Positions 13,541 through 27,000 of a DNA stretch of 64,000 nucleotides are shown piece by piece. The notes under the pieces are model-generated. The model was not told the DNA's origin. It saw only the letters and a program-made list of their open reading frames with translations, and searched no databases. Made by a program: the position numbers and the translations under genes. This stretch comes from Macrothele yani (taxonomy: Eukaryota > Arthropoda > Arachnida > Araneae > Macrothelidae): NCBI GenBank assembly GCA_039090855.1, contig CM077025.1:94344489-94408488 (forward strand). Reading direction: 5' to 3'. Numbering within the stretch: position 1 is the stretch's first letter; every line of letters starts with the position of its first letter.

Positions 13541-16500
13541 TTATGTCGTGTGCGTCCTTCGGGCAGGTACGTTACATCTCTTGGTACGTTACATCATCTC
13601 CCCTTTTTTCTTAATTCTGGATTCCTATCTGCCTTTATGTCGTGTGCGTCCTTCGGGCAGGTACGTCACATCTCCTGGTACGTTACATCATCTCCCCTTA
13701 TTTTTTTTTATTCTGATTCCTATCTGCCTTTATGTCGTGTGCGTCCTTCTGGCTGGTACGTCACATCTCCTAGTACGTTACATCATCTCCCCCTTATTTT
13801 TTTATTCTGATTCCTATCTGCCTTTATGTCGTGTGCGTCCTTCGGGCAGGTACGTCACATCTCGTGGTACGTTACATCATCTCCCCCTTATTTTTTATTC
13901 TGATTCCTATCTGCCTTTATGTCGTGTGCGTCCTTCGGGCAGGTACGTCCCATCTCCTGGTACGTTACATTATCTCCCCCTTATTTTTTTTTATTCTGAT
14001 TCCTATTTGCCTGTATGTCGTGTGCGTCCTTCGGGCAGGTACGTCACATCTCCTGGTACGTTACATCATCTCCCCCTTATTTATTTTTATTCTGATTCCT
14101 ATCTGCCTTTATGTCGTGTGCGTCCTTCGGGCAGGTACGTCCCATCTCCTGGTACGTTACATCATCTCCCCCTTATTTTTTTTATTCTGATTCCTATCTG
14201 CCTTTATGTCGTGTGCGTTCTTCTGGCTGGTACGTCACATCTCGTAGTACGTTACATCATCTCCCCCTTATTTTTTTATTCTGATTCCTATCTGCCTTTA
14301 TGTCGTGTGCGTCCTTCGGGCAGGTACGTCACATCTCGTGGTACGTTACATCATCTCCCCCTTATTTTTATTTTTTATCCTGATTCCTATCTGCCTTTAT
14401 GTCGTGTGCGTCCTTCGGGCAGGTACGTCACATCTCCTGGTACGTTACGTTATCTCCTCCTTATTTTTTTTATTTTTATTCTGATTCCTATCTGCTTTTA
14501 TGTCGTGTGCGTCCTTCGGGCAGGTACGTCACATCTCCTGGTACGTTACATCATCTCCCCCTTATTTTTATTCTGATTCCTATCTGCCTTTATGTCGTGT
14601 GCGTCCTTCGGGCAGGTACGTCACATCTCCTGGTACGTTACATCATCTCCCCCTTATTTTTTTTTATTCTGATTCCTATCTGCCTTTATGTCGTGTGCGT
14701 CCTTCGGGCAGGTACGTCACATCTCCTGGTACGTTACATTATCTCCCCCTTATTTTTTTATTATTTTTTTCTGATTCCTATCTGCCTTTATGTCGTGTGC
14801 GTCCTTCGGGCAGGTACGTCTCATCTCCTGGTACGTTACATCATCTCCCCCTTATTTTTATTTTTTTTATTCTGATTCCTATCTGCCTTTATGTCGTGTG
14901 CGTCCTTCGGGCAGGTACGTCACATCTCCTTGTACGTTACATTATCTCTTCCTTATTTTTTATTCTGATTCCTATCTGCTTTTATGTCGTGTGCGTCCTT
15001 CGGGCAGGTACGTCACATCTCCTGGTACGTTACATCATCTCCCCCTTATTTTTTAATTCTGATTCCTATCTGCCTTTATGTCGTGTGCGTCCTTCGGGCA
15101 GGTACGTCACATCCCCTGGTACGTTACATCATCCCCTTATTTTTCTTTTTTATTCTGATTCCTATCTGCCTTTATGTCGTGTGCGTCCTTCGGGCAGGTA
15201 CGTCGCATCTCCTGGTACGTTACATCATCTCCCCCTTATTTTTTTTATTCTGATTCCTATCTGCCTTTATGTCGTGTGCGTCCTTCGGGCAGGTACGTCC
15301 CATCTCCTGGTACGTTACATCATCTCCCCCTTATTTTTTTTTATTCTGATTCCTATCTGCCTTTATGTCGTGTGCGTCCTTCTGGCTGGTACGTTACATC
15401 ATCTCCCCCTTATTTTTTTATTCTGATTCCTATCTGCCTTTATGTCGTGTGCGTCCTTCGGGCAGGTACGTCCCATCTCCTGGTACGTTACATCATCTCC
15501 CCCTTATTTTTTTATTCTGATTCCTATCTGCCTTTATGTCGTGCGCGTCCTTCGGGCAGGTACGTCACATCTCCTGGTACGTTACATCATCTCCCCCTTT
15601 TTTTTTTATTCTGATTCCTATCTGCCTTTATGTCATGTGCGTCCTTTGGGCAGGTACGTCACATCTCCTGGTACGTTACATCATCTCCCCCTTATTTTTT
15701 TTATTCTGATTCCTATCTGCCTTTATGTCGTGTGCGTCCTTCGGGCAGGTACGTTACATCTCTTGGTACGTTACATCATCTCCCCTTTTTTTTTAATTCT
15801 GATTCCTATCTGCCTTTATGTCGTGTGCGTCCTTCGGGCAGGTACGTCACATCTCCTGGTACGTTACATCATCTCCCCCTTATTTTTTTATTCTGATTCC
15901 TATCTGCCTTTATGTCGTGTGCGTCCTTCTGGCTGGTACGTCACATCTCCTAGTACGTTACATCATCTCCCCCTTATTTTTTTTTATTCTGATTCCTATC
16001 TGCCTTTATGTCGTGTGCGTCCTTCGGGCAGGTTCGTCACATCTCGTGGTACGTTACATCATCTCCCCCTTATTTTTTTTTATTCTGATTCCTATCTGCC
16101 TTTATGTCGTGTGCGTCCTTCGGGCAGGTACGTCCCATCTCCTGGTACGTTACATTATCTCCCCCTTATTTTTTTATTCTGATTCCTATTTGCCTGTATG
16201 TCGTGTGCGTCCTTCGGGCAGGTACGTCACATCTCCTGGTACGTTACATCATCTCCCCCTTATTTATTTTTATTCTGATTCCTATCTGCCTTTATGTCGT
16301 GTGCGTCCTTCGGGCAGGTACGTCACATCTCCTGGTACGTTACATCATCTCCCCCTTATTTTTTTTATTCTGATTCCTATCTGCCTTTATGTCGTGTGCG
16401 TCCTTCGGGCAGGTACGTCACATCTTCTGGTACGTTACATCATCTCCCCCTTATTTTTGTTTTTATTCTGATTCCTATCTGCCTTTATGTCGCGTGCGTC

Positions 16501-18099
16501 CTTCGGGCAGGTACGTCACATCTCCTGGTACGTTATATCATCTCCCCCTTATTATTTTTTATTCTGATTCCTATCTGCCTTTATGTCGTGTGCGTTCTTC
16601 GGGCAGGTACGTCACATCTCCTGGTACGTTACATCATCTCCCCCTTATTTTTTAATATTTTATTCTGATTCCTATCTGCCTTTATGTCGTGTGTGTTCTT
16701 CGGGCAGGTACGTCACATCTCCTGGTACGTTACATCATCTCCCCCTTATTTTTTTTTATTCTGTTTCCTATCTGCCTTTATGTCGTATGCGTCCTTCGGG
16801 CAGGTACGTCACATCTCCTGGTACGTTACATCATCTCCCACTTATTTTTTTATTCTGATTCCTATCTGCTTTTATGTCGTATGCGTCCTTCGGGCAGGTA
16901 CGTCCCATCTCCTGGTACGTTACATCATCTCCCCCTTATTTTTTTATTCTGATTCCTATCTGCCTTTATGTCGTGTGCGTTCTTCTGGCTGGTACGTCAC
17001 ATCTCGTAGTACGTTACATCATCTCCCCCTTATTTTTTTATTCTGATTCCTATCTGCCTTTATGTCGTGTGCGTCCTTCGGGCAGGTACGTCACATCTCG
17101 TGGTACGTTACATCATCTCCCCCTTATTTTTATTTTTTTATCCTGATTCCTATCTGCCTTTATGTCGTGTGCGTCCTTCGGGCAGGTACGTCACATCTCC
17201 TGGTACGTTACGTTATCTCCTCCTTATTTTTTTATTTTTTTATTCTGATTCCTATCTGCTTTTATGTCGTGTGCGTCCTTCAGGCAGGTACGTCACATCT
17301 CCTGGTACGTTACATCATCTCCCCCTTATTTTTTATTCTGATTCCTATCTGCCTTTATGTCGTGTGCGTCCTTCGGGCAGGTACGTCACATCTCCTGGTA
17401 CGTTACATCATCTCCCCCTTATTTTTTTTTATTCTGATTCCTATCTGCCTTTATGTCGTGTGCGTCCTTCGGGCAGGTACGTCACATCTCCTGGTACGTT
17501 ACATTATCTCCCCCTTATTTTTTTATTATTTTTTTCTGATTCCTATCTGCCTTTATGTCGTGTGCGTCCTTCGGGCAGGTACGTCTCATCTCCTGGTACG
17601 TTACATCATCTCCCCCTTATTTTTATTTTTTTTATTCTGATTCCTATCTGCCTTTATGTCGTGTGCGTCCTTCGGGCAGGTACGTCACATCTCCTTGTAC
17701 GTTACATTATCTCTTCCTTATTTTTTTATTCTGATTCCTATCTGCTTTTATGTCGTGTGCGTCCTTCGGGCAGGTACGTCACATCTCCTGGTACGTTACA
17801 TCATCTCCCCCTTATTTTTTAAATTCTGATTCCTATCTGCCTTTATGTCGTGTGCGTCCTTCGGGCAGGTACGTCACATCCTGGTACGTTACATCATCCC
17901 CTTATTTTTCTTTTTTATTCTGATTCCTATCTGCCTTTATGTCGTGTGCGTCCTTCGGGCAGGTACGTCGCATCTCCTGGTACGTTACATCATCTCCCCT
18001 TATTTTTTTTTATTCTGATTCCTATCTGCCTTTATGTCGTGTGCGTCCTTCTGGCTGGTACGTTACATCATCTCCCCCTTATTTTTTTTATTCTGATTC

Positions 18100-21000
18100 C
18101 TATCTGCCTTTATGTCGTGTGCGTCCTTCGGGCAGGTACGTCCCATCTCCTGGTACGTTACATCATCTCCCCCTTATTTTTTTTATTCTGATTCCCATCT
18201 GCCTTTATGTCGTGCGCGTCCTTCGGGCAGGTACGTCACATCTCCTGGTACGTTACATCATCTCCCCCTTTTTTTTATTCTGATTCCTATCTGCCTTTAT
18301 GTCATGTGCGTCCTTCGGGCAGGTACGTCACATCTCCTGGTACGTTACATCATCTCCCCCTTATTTTTTTTATTCTGATTCCTATCTGCCTTTATGTCGT
18401 GTGCGTCCTTCGGGCAGGTACGTTACATCTCTTGGTACGTTACATCATCTCCCCTTTTTTTCTTAATTCTGATTCCTATCTGCCTTTATGTCGTGTGCGT
18501 CCTTCGGGCAGGTACGTCACATCTCCTGGTACGTTACATCATCTCCCCCTTATTTTTTTATTCTGATTCCTATCTGCCTTTATGTCGTGTGCGTCCTTCT
18601 GGCTGGTACGTCACATCTCCTAGTACGTTACATCATCTCCCCCTTATTTTTTTATTCTGATTCCTATCTGCCTTTATGTCGTGTGCGTCCTTCGGGCAGG
18701 TACGTCACATCTCGTGGTACGTTACATCATCTCCCCCTTATTTTTTATTCTGATTCCTATCTGCCTTTATGTCGTGTGCGTCCTTCGGGCAGGTACGTCC
18801 CATCTCCTGGTACGTTACATTATCTCCCCCTTATTTTTATTCTGATTCCTATTTGCCTGTATGTCGTGTGCGTCCTTCGGGCAGGTACGTCACATCTCCT
18901 GGTACGTTACATCATCTCCCCCTTATTTATTTTTATTCTGATTCCTATCTGCCTTTATGTCGTGTGCGTCCTTCGGGCAGGTACGTCACATCTCCTGGTA
19001 CGTTACATCATCTCCCCCTTATTTTTTTTTATTCTGATTCCTATCTGCCTTTATGTCGTGTGCGTCCTTCGGGCAGGTACGTCACATCTTCTGGTACGTT
19101 ACATCATCTCCCCCTTATTTTTGTTTTTATTCTGATTCCTATCTGCCTTTATGTCGCGTGCGTCCTTCGGGCAGGTACGTCACATCTCCTGGTACGTTAT
19201 ATCATCTCCCCCTTATTATTTTTTATTCTGATTCCTATCTGCCTTTATGTCGTGTGCGTTCTTCGGGCAGGTACGTCACATCTCCTGGTACGTTACATCA
19301 TCTCCCCCTTATTTTTTAATATTTTATTCTGATTCCTATCTGCCTTTATGTCGTGTGTGTTCTTCGGGCAGGTACGTCACATCTCCTGGTACGTTACATC
19401 ATCTCCCCCTTATTTTTTATTCTGTTTCCTATCTGCCTTTATGTCGTGTGCGTCCTTCGGGCAGGTACGTTACATCTCCTGGTACGTTACATCATCCGCC
19501 CCTTATTTTTTTTTATTCTGATTCCTCTCTGCCTTTATGTCGTATGCGTCCTTCTGGCAGGTACGTCACATCTCCTGGTACGTTACATCATCTCCCACTT
19601 ATTTTTATTCTGATTCCTATCTGCTTTTATGTCGTATGCGTCCTTCGGGCAGGTACGTCCCATCTCCTGGTACGTTACATCATCTCCCCTTATTTTTTTT
19701 ATTCTGATTCCTATCTGCCTTTATGTCGTGTGCGTTCTTCTGGCTGGTACGTCACATCTCGTAGTACGTTACATCATCTCCCCCTTATTTTTTTTTATTC
19801 TGATTCCTATCTGCCTTTATGTCGTGTGCGTCCTTCGGGCAGGTACGTCACATCTCGTGGTACGTTACATCATCTCCCCCTTATTTTTATTTTTTTTATC
19901 CTGATTCCTATCTGCCTTTATGTCGTGTGCGTCCTTCGGGCAGGTACGTCACATCTCCTGGTACGTTACGTTATCTCCTCCTTATTTTTTTATTTTTTTA
20001 TTCTGATTCCTATCTGCTTTTATGTCGTGTGCGTCCTTCGGGCAGGTACGTCACATCTCCTGGTACGTTACATCATCTCCCCCTTATTTTTTTTATTCTG
20101 ATTCCTATCTGCCTTTATGTCGTGTGCGTCCTTCGGGCAGGTACGTCACATCTCCTGGTACGTTACATCATCTCCCCTTATTTTTTATTCTGATTCCTAT
20201 CTGCCTTTATGTCGTGTGCGTCCTTCGGGCAGGTACGTCACATCTCCTGGTACGTTACATTATCTCCCTTATTTTTTTATTATTTTTTTCTGATTCCTAT
20301 CTGCCTTTATGTCGTGTGCGTCCTTCGGGCAGGTACGTCACATCTCCTGGTACGTTACATCATCTCCCCCTTATTTTTTTATTCTGATTCCTATCTGCCT
20401 TTATGTCGTGTGCGTCCTTCTGGCTGGTACGTCACATCTCCTAGTACGTTACATCATCTCCCCCTTATTTTTTTTTATTCTGATTCCTATCTGCCTTTAT
20501 GTCGTGTGCGTCCTTCGGGCAGGTACGTCACATCTCGTGGTACGTTACATCATCTCCCCTTATTTTTTTTATTCTGATTCCTATCTGCCTTTATGTCGTG
20601 TGCGTCCTTCGGGCAGGTACGTCCCATCTCCTGGTACGTTACATTATCTCCCCCTTATTTTTTTATTCTGATTCCTATCTGCCTGTATGTCGTGTGCGTC
20701 CTTCGGGCAGGTACGTCACATCTCCTGGTACGTTACATCATCTCCCCTTATTTATTTTTATTCTGATTCCTATCTGCCTTTATGTCGTGTGCGTCCTTCG
20801 GGCAGGTACGTCACATCTTTTGGTACGTTACATCATCTCCCCCTTATTTTTTATTCTGATTCCTATCTGCCTTTATGTCGTGTGCGTCCTTCGGGCAGGT
20901 ACGTCACATCTCCTGGTACGTTACATCATCTCCCCCTTATTTTTTAATATTTTATTCTGATTCCTATCTGCCTTTATGTCGTGTGTGTCCTTCGGGCAGG

Positions 21001-24000
21001 TACGTCACATCTCCTGGTACGTTACATCATCTCCCCCTTATTTTTTTTTATTCTGTTTCCTATCTGCCTTTATGTCGTGTGCGTCCTTCGGGCAGGTACG
21101 TTACATCTCCTGGTACGTTACATCATCTGCCCCTTATTTTTTTTATTCTGATTCCTCTCTGCCTTTATGTCGTGTGCGTCCTTCTGGCAGGTACGTCACA
21201 TCTCCTGGTACGTTACATCATCTCCCACTTATTTTTTTATTCTGATTCCTATCTGCCTTTATGTCGTGTGCATCCTTCGGGCAGGTACGTCCCATCTCCT
21301 GGTACGTTACATCATCTCCCCCTTATTTTTTTTATTCTGATTCCTATCTGCCTTTATGTCGTGTGCGTTCTTCTGGCTGGTACGTCACATCTCGTAGTAC
21401 GTTACATCATCTCCCTTATTTTTTTTATTCTGATTCCTATCTGCCTTTATGTCGTGTGCGTCCTTCGGGCAGGTACGTCACATCTCGTGGTACGTTACAT
21501 CATCTCCCCCTTATTTTTATTTTTTTTATCCTGATTCCTATCTGCCTTTATGTCGTGTGCGTCCTTCGGGCAGGTACGTCACATCTCCTGGTACGTTACG
21601 TTATCTCCTCCTTATTTTTTTATTTTTTTATTCTGATTCCTATCTGCTTTTATGTCGTGTGCGTCCTTCGGGCAGGTACGTCACATCTCCTGGTACGTTA
21701 CATCATCTCCCCCTTATTTTTTTTATTCTGATTCCTATCTGCCTTTATGTCGTGTGCGTCCTTCGGGCAGGTACGTCACATCTCCTGGTACGTTACATCA
21801 TCTCCCCCTTATTTTTTTTATTCTGATTCCTATCTGCCTTTATGTCGTGTGCGTCCTTCGGGCAGGTACGTCACATCTCCTGGTACGTTACATTATCTCC
21901 CCCTTATTTTTTTATTATTTTTTTCTGATTCCTATCTGCCTTTATGTCGTGTGCGTCCTTCCGGCAGGTACGTCTCATCTCCTGGTACGTTACATCATCT
22001 CCCCTTATTTTTATTTTTTTTATTCTGATTCCTATCTGCCTTTATGTCGTGTGCGTCCTTCGGGCAGGTACGTCACATCTCCTTGTACGTTACATTATCT
22101 CTTCCTTATTTTTTTTATTCTGATTCCTATCTGCTTTTATGTCGTGTGCGTCCTTCGGGCAGGTACGTCACATCTCCTGGTACGTTACATCATCTCCCCC
22201 TTATTTTTTTAATTCTGATTCCTATCTGCCTTTATGTCGTGTGCGTCCTTCGGGCAGGTACGTCACATCTCCTGGTACGTTACATAATCCCCTTATTTTT
22301 CTTTTTTATTCTGATTCCTATCTTCCATTTATGTCGTGTGCGTCCTTCGGGCAGGTACGTCGCATCTCCTGGTACGTTACATCATCTCCCCCTTATTTTT
22401 TTTTATTCTGATTCCTATCTGCCTTTATGTCGTGTGCGTCCTTCAGGCAGGTACGTCCCATCTCCTGGTACGTTACATCATCTCCCCTTATTTTTTTATT
22501 CTGATTCCTATCTGCCTTTATGTCGTGTGCGTCCTTCTGGCTGGTACGTTACATCATCTCCCCTTATTTTTTTTTTATTCTGATTCCTATCTGCCTTTAT
22601 GTCGTGTGCGTCCTTCGGGCAGGTACGTCCCATCTCCTGGTACGTTACATCATCTCCCCCTTATTTTTTTTATTCTGATTCCTATCTGCCTTTATGTCGT
22701 GTGCGTCCTTCGGGCAGGTACGTCACATCTCCTGGTACGTTACATCATCTCCCCCTTATTTTTTTATTCTGATTCCTATCTGCCTTTATGTCGTGTGCGT
22801 CCTTCTGGCTGGTACGTCACATCTCCTAGTACGTTACATCATCTCCCCCTTATTTTTTTTTATTCTGATTCCTATCTGCCTTTATGTCGTGTGCGTCCTT
22901 CGGGCAGGTACGTTACATCTCCTGGTACGTTACATCATCCGCCCCTTTATTTTTTTATTCTGATTCCTCTCTGCCTTTATGTCGTATGCGTCCTTCTGGC
23001 AGGTACATCACATCTCCTGGTACGTTACATCATCTCCCACTTATTTTTTTTTATTCTGATTCCTATCTGCTTTTATGTCGTGTGCGTCCTTCGGGCAGGT
23101 ACGTCCCATCTCCTGGTACGTTACATCATCTCCCCCTTATTTTTTTATTCTGATTCCTATCTGCCTTTATGTCGTGTGCGTTCTTCTGGCTGGTACGTCA
23201 CATCTCGTAGTACGTTACATCATCTCCCCCTTATTTTTTTTTATTCTGATTCCTATCTGCCTTTATGTCGTGTGCGTCCTTCGGGCAGGTACGTCACATC
23301 TCGTGGTACGTTACATCATCTCCCCCTTATTTTTATTTTTTATCCTGATTCCTATCTGCCTTTATGTCGTGTGCGTCCTTCGGGCAGGTACGTCACATCT
23401 CCTGGTACGTTACGTTATCTCCTCCTTATTTTTTTATTTTTTTATTCTGATTCCTATCTGCTTTTATGTCGTGTGCGTCCTTCGGGCAGGTACGTCACAT
23501 CTCCTGGTACGTTACATCATCTCCCCCTTATTTTTTTTATTCTGATTCCTATCTGCCTTTATGTCGTGTGCGTCCTTCGGGCAGGTACGTCACATCTCCT
23601 GGTACGTTACATCATCTCCCCCTTATTTTTTTTTATTCTGATTCCTATCTGCCTTTATGTCGTGTGCGTCCTTCGGGCAGGTACGTCACATCTCCTGGTA
23701 CGTTACATTATCTCCCCCTTATTTTTTTATTATTTTTTTCTGATTCCTATCTGCCTTTATGTCGTGTGCGTCCTTCGGGCAGGTACGTCTCATCTCCTGG
23801 TACGTTACATCATCTCCCCCTTATTTTTATTTTTTATTCTGATTCCTATCTGCCTTTATGTCGTGTGCGTCCTTCGGGCAGGTACGTCACATCTCCTTGT
23901 ACGTTACATTATCTCTTCCTTATTTTTTATTCTGATTCCTATCTGCTTTTATGTCGTGTGCGTCCTTCGGGCAGGTACGTCACATCTGCTGGTACGTTAC

Positions 24001-27000
24001 ATCATCTCCCGCTTATTTTTTTAATTCTGATTCCTATCTGCCTTTATGTCGTGTGCGTCCTTCGGGCAGGTACGTCACATCTCCTGGTACGTTACATCAT
24101 CCCCTTATTTTTCTTTTTTATTCTGATTCCTATCTGCCTTTATGTCGTGTGCGTCCTTCGGGCAGGTACGTCGCATCTCCTGGTACGTTACATCATCTCC
24201 CACTTATTTTTTATTCTGATTCCTATCTGCCTTTATGTCGTGTGCGTCCTTCGGGCAGGTACGTCCCATCTCCTGGTACGTTACATCATCTCCCCCTTAT
24301 TTTTTTTTATTCTGATTCCTATCTGCCTTTATGTCGTGTGCGTCCTTCTGGCTGGTACGTTACATCATCTCCCCTTATTTTTTTTTTTATTCTGATTCCT
24401 ATCTGCCTTTGTGTCGTGTGCGTCCTTCGGGCAGGTACGTCACATCTTCTGGTACGTTACATCATCTCCCCTTATTTTTGTTTTTATTCTGATTCCTATC
24501 TGCCTTTATGTCGCGTGCGTCCTTCGGGCAGGTACGTCACATCTCCTGGTACGTTATATCATCTCCCCCTTATTATTTTTTATTCTGATTCCTATCTGCC
24601 TTTATGTCGTGTGCGTCCTTCGGGCAGGTACGTCACATCTCCTGGTACGTTACATCATCTCCCCTTATTTTTAATATTTTATTCTGATTCCTATCTGCCT
24701 TTATGTCGTGTGTTCTTCGGGCAGGTACGTCACATCTCCTGGTACGTTACATCATCTCCCCTTATTTTTTTTTATTCTGTTTCCTATCTGCCTTTATGTC
24801 GTGTGCGTCCTTCGGGCAGGTACGTCACATCTCCTGGTACGTTACATCATCCGCCCCTTATTTTTTTTATTCTGATTCCTATCTGCCTTTATGTCGTATG
24901 CGTCCTTCTGGCAGGTACGTCACATCTCCTGGTACGTTACATCATCTCCCACTTATTTTTTTTTATTCTGATTCCTATCTGCCTTTATGTCGTGCGCGTC
25001 CTTCGGGCAGGTACGTCACATCTCCTGGTACGTTACATCATCTCCCCCTTATTTTTTTTATTCTGATTCCTATCTGCCTTTATGTCGTGTGCGTCCTTCG
25101 GGCAGGTACGTCACATCTCCTGGTACGTTACATCATCTCCCCCTTATTTTTTTTTATTCTGATTCCTATCTGCCTTTATGTCGTGTGCGTCCTTCGGGCA
25201 GGTACGTCACATCTCCTGGTACGTTACATCATCTCCCCTTATTTTTTTTTATTCTGATTCCTATCTGCCTTTATGTCGTGTGCGTCCTTCGGGCTGGTAC
25301 GTCACATCTCCTAGTACGTTACATCATCTCCCCCTTATTTTTTTTTATTCTGATTCCTATCTGCCTTTATGTCGTGTGCGTCCTTCGGGCAGGTACGTCA
25401 CATCTCGTGGTACGTTACATCATCTCCCCCTTATTTTTTTTTATTCTGATTCCTATCTGCCTTTATGTCGTGTGCGTCCTTCGGGCAGGTACGTCGCATC
25501 TCCTGGTACGTTACATCATCTCCCCCTTATTTTTTTTTATTCTGATTCCTATCTGCCTTTATGTCGTGTGCGTCCTTCGGGCAGGTACGTCACATCTCCT
25601 GGTACGTTACATCATCTCCCCCTTATTTTTTTTATTCTGATTCCTATCTGCCTTTATGTCGTGTGCGTCCTTCGGGCAGGTACGTCCCATCTCCTGGTAC
25701 GTTACATCATCTCCCCCTTATTTTTTTTATTCTGATTCCCATCTGCCTTTATGTCGTGTGCGTCCTTCGGGCAGGTACGTCACATCTCCTGGTACGTTAC
25801 ATCATCTCCCCTTTTTTTATTCTGATTCCTATCTGCCTTTATGTCATGTGCGTCCTTCGGGCAGGTACGTCACATCTCCTGGTACGTTACATCATCTCCC
25901 CCTTATTTTTTTTTATTCTGATTCCTATCTGCCTTTATGTCGTGTGCGTCCTTCGGGCAGGTACGTTACATCTCTTGGTACGTTACATCATCTCCCCTTT
26001 TTTTCTTAATTCTGATTCCTATCTGCCTTTATGTCGTGTGCGTCCTTCGGGCAGGTACGTCACATCTCCTGGTACGTTACATCATCTCCCCCTTATTTTT
26101 TTATTCTGATTCCTATCTGCCTTTATGTCGTGTGCGTCCTTCTGGCTGGTACGTCACATCTCCTAGTACGTTACATCATCTCCCCCTTATTTTTTTATTC
26201 TGATTCCTATCTGCCTTTATGTCGTGTGCGTCCTTCGGGCAGGTACGTCACATCTCGTGGTACGTTACATCATCTCCCCCTTATTTTTTTTTTTTATTCT
26301 GATTCCTATCTGCCTTTATGTCGTGTGCGTCCTTCGGGCAGGTACGTCCCATCTCCTGGTACGTTACATTATCTCCCCCTTATTTTTTTTTATTCTGATT
26401 CCTATTTGCCTGTATGTCGTGTGCGTCCTTCGGGCAGGTACGTCACATCTCCTGGTACGTTACATCATCTCCCCCTTATTTATTTTTATTCTGATTCCTA
26501 TCTGCCTTTATGTCGTGTGCGTCCTTCGGGCAGGTACGTCACATCTCCTGGTACGTTACATCATCTCCCCCTTATTTTTTATTCTGATTCCTATCTGCCT
26601 TTATGTCGTGTGCGTCCTTCGGGCAGGTACGTCACATCTTCTGGTACGTTACATCATCTCCCCCTTATTTTTGTTTTTATTCTGATTCCTATCTGCCTTT
26701 ATGTCGCGTGCGTCCTTCGGGCAGGTACGTCACATCTCCTGGTACGTTATATCATCTCCCCCTTATTATTTTTTATTCTGATTCCTATCTGCCTTTATGT
26801 CGTGTGCGTTCTTCGGGCAGGTACGTCACATCTCCTGGTACGTTACATCATCTCCCCCTTATTTTTTAATATTTTATTCTGATTCCTATCTGCCTTTATG
26901 TCGTGTGTGTTCTTCGGGCAGGTACGTCACATCTCCTGGTACGTTACATCATCTCCCCCTTATTTTTTTTTTATTCTGTTTCCTATCTGCCTTTATGTCG

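Noticed and set aside
12729..14576. A 615-aa open reading frame in the satellite, and dozens of similar ones
   Set aside because: They are frame cycles of the 95-bp monomer. The same peptides appear in all three plus frames, and starts and ends follow T-tract length rather than any gene structure.
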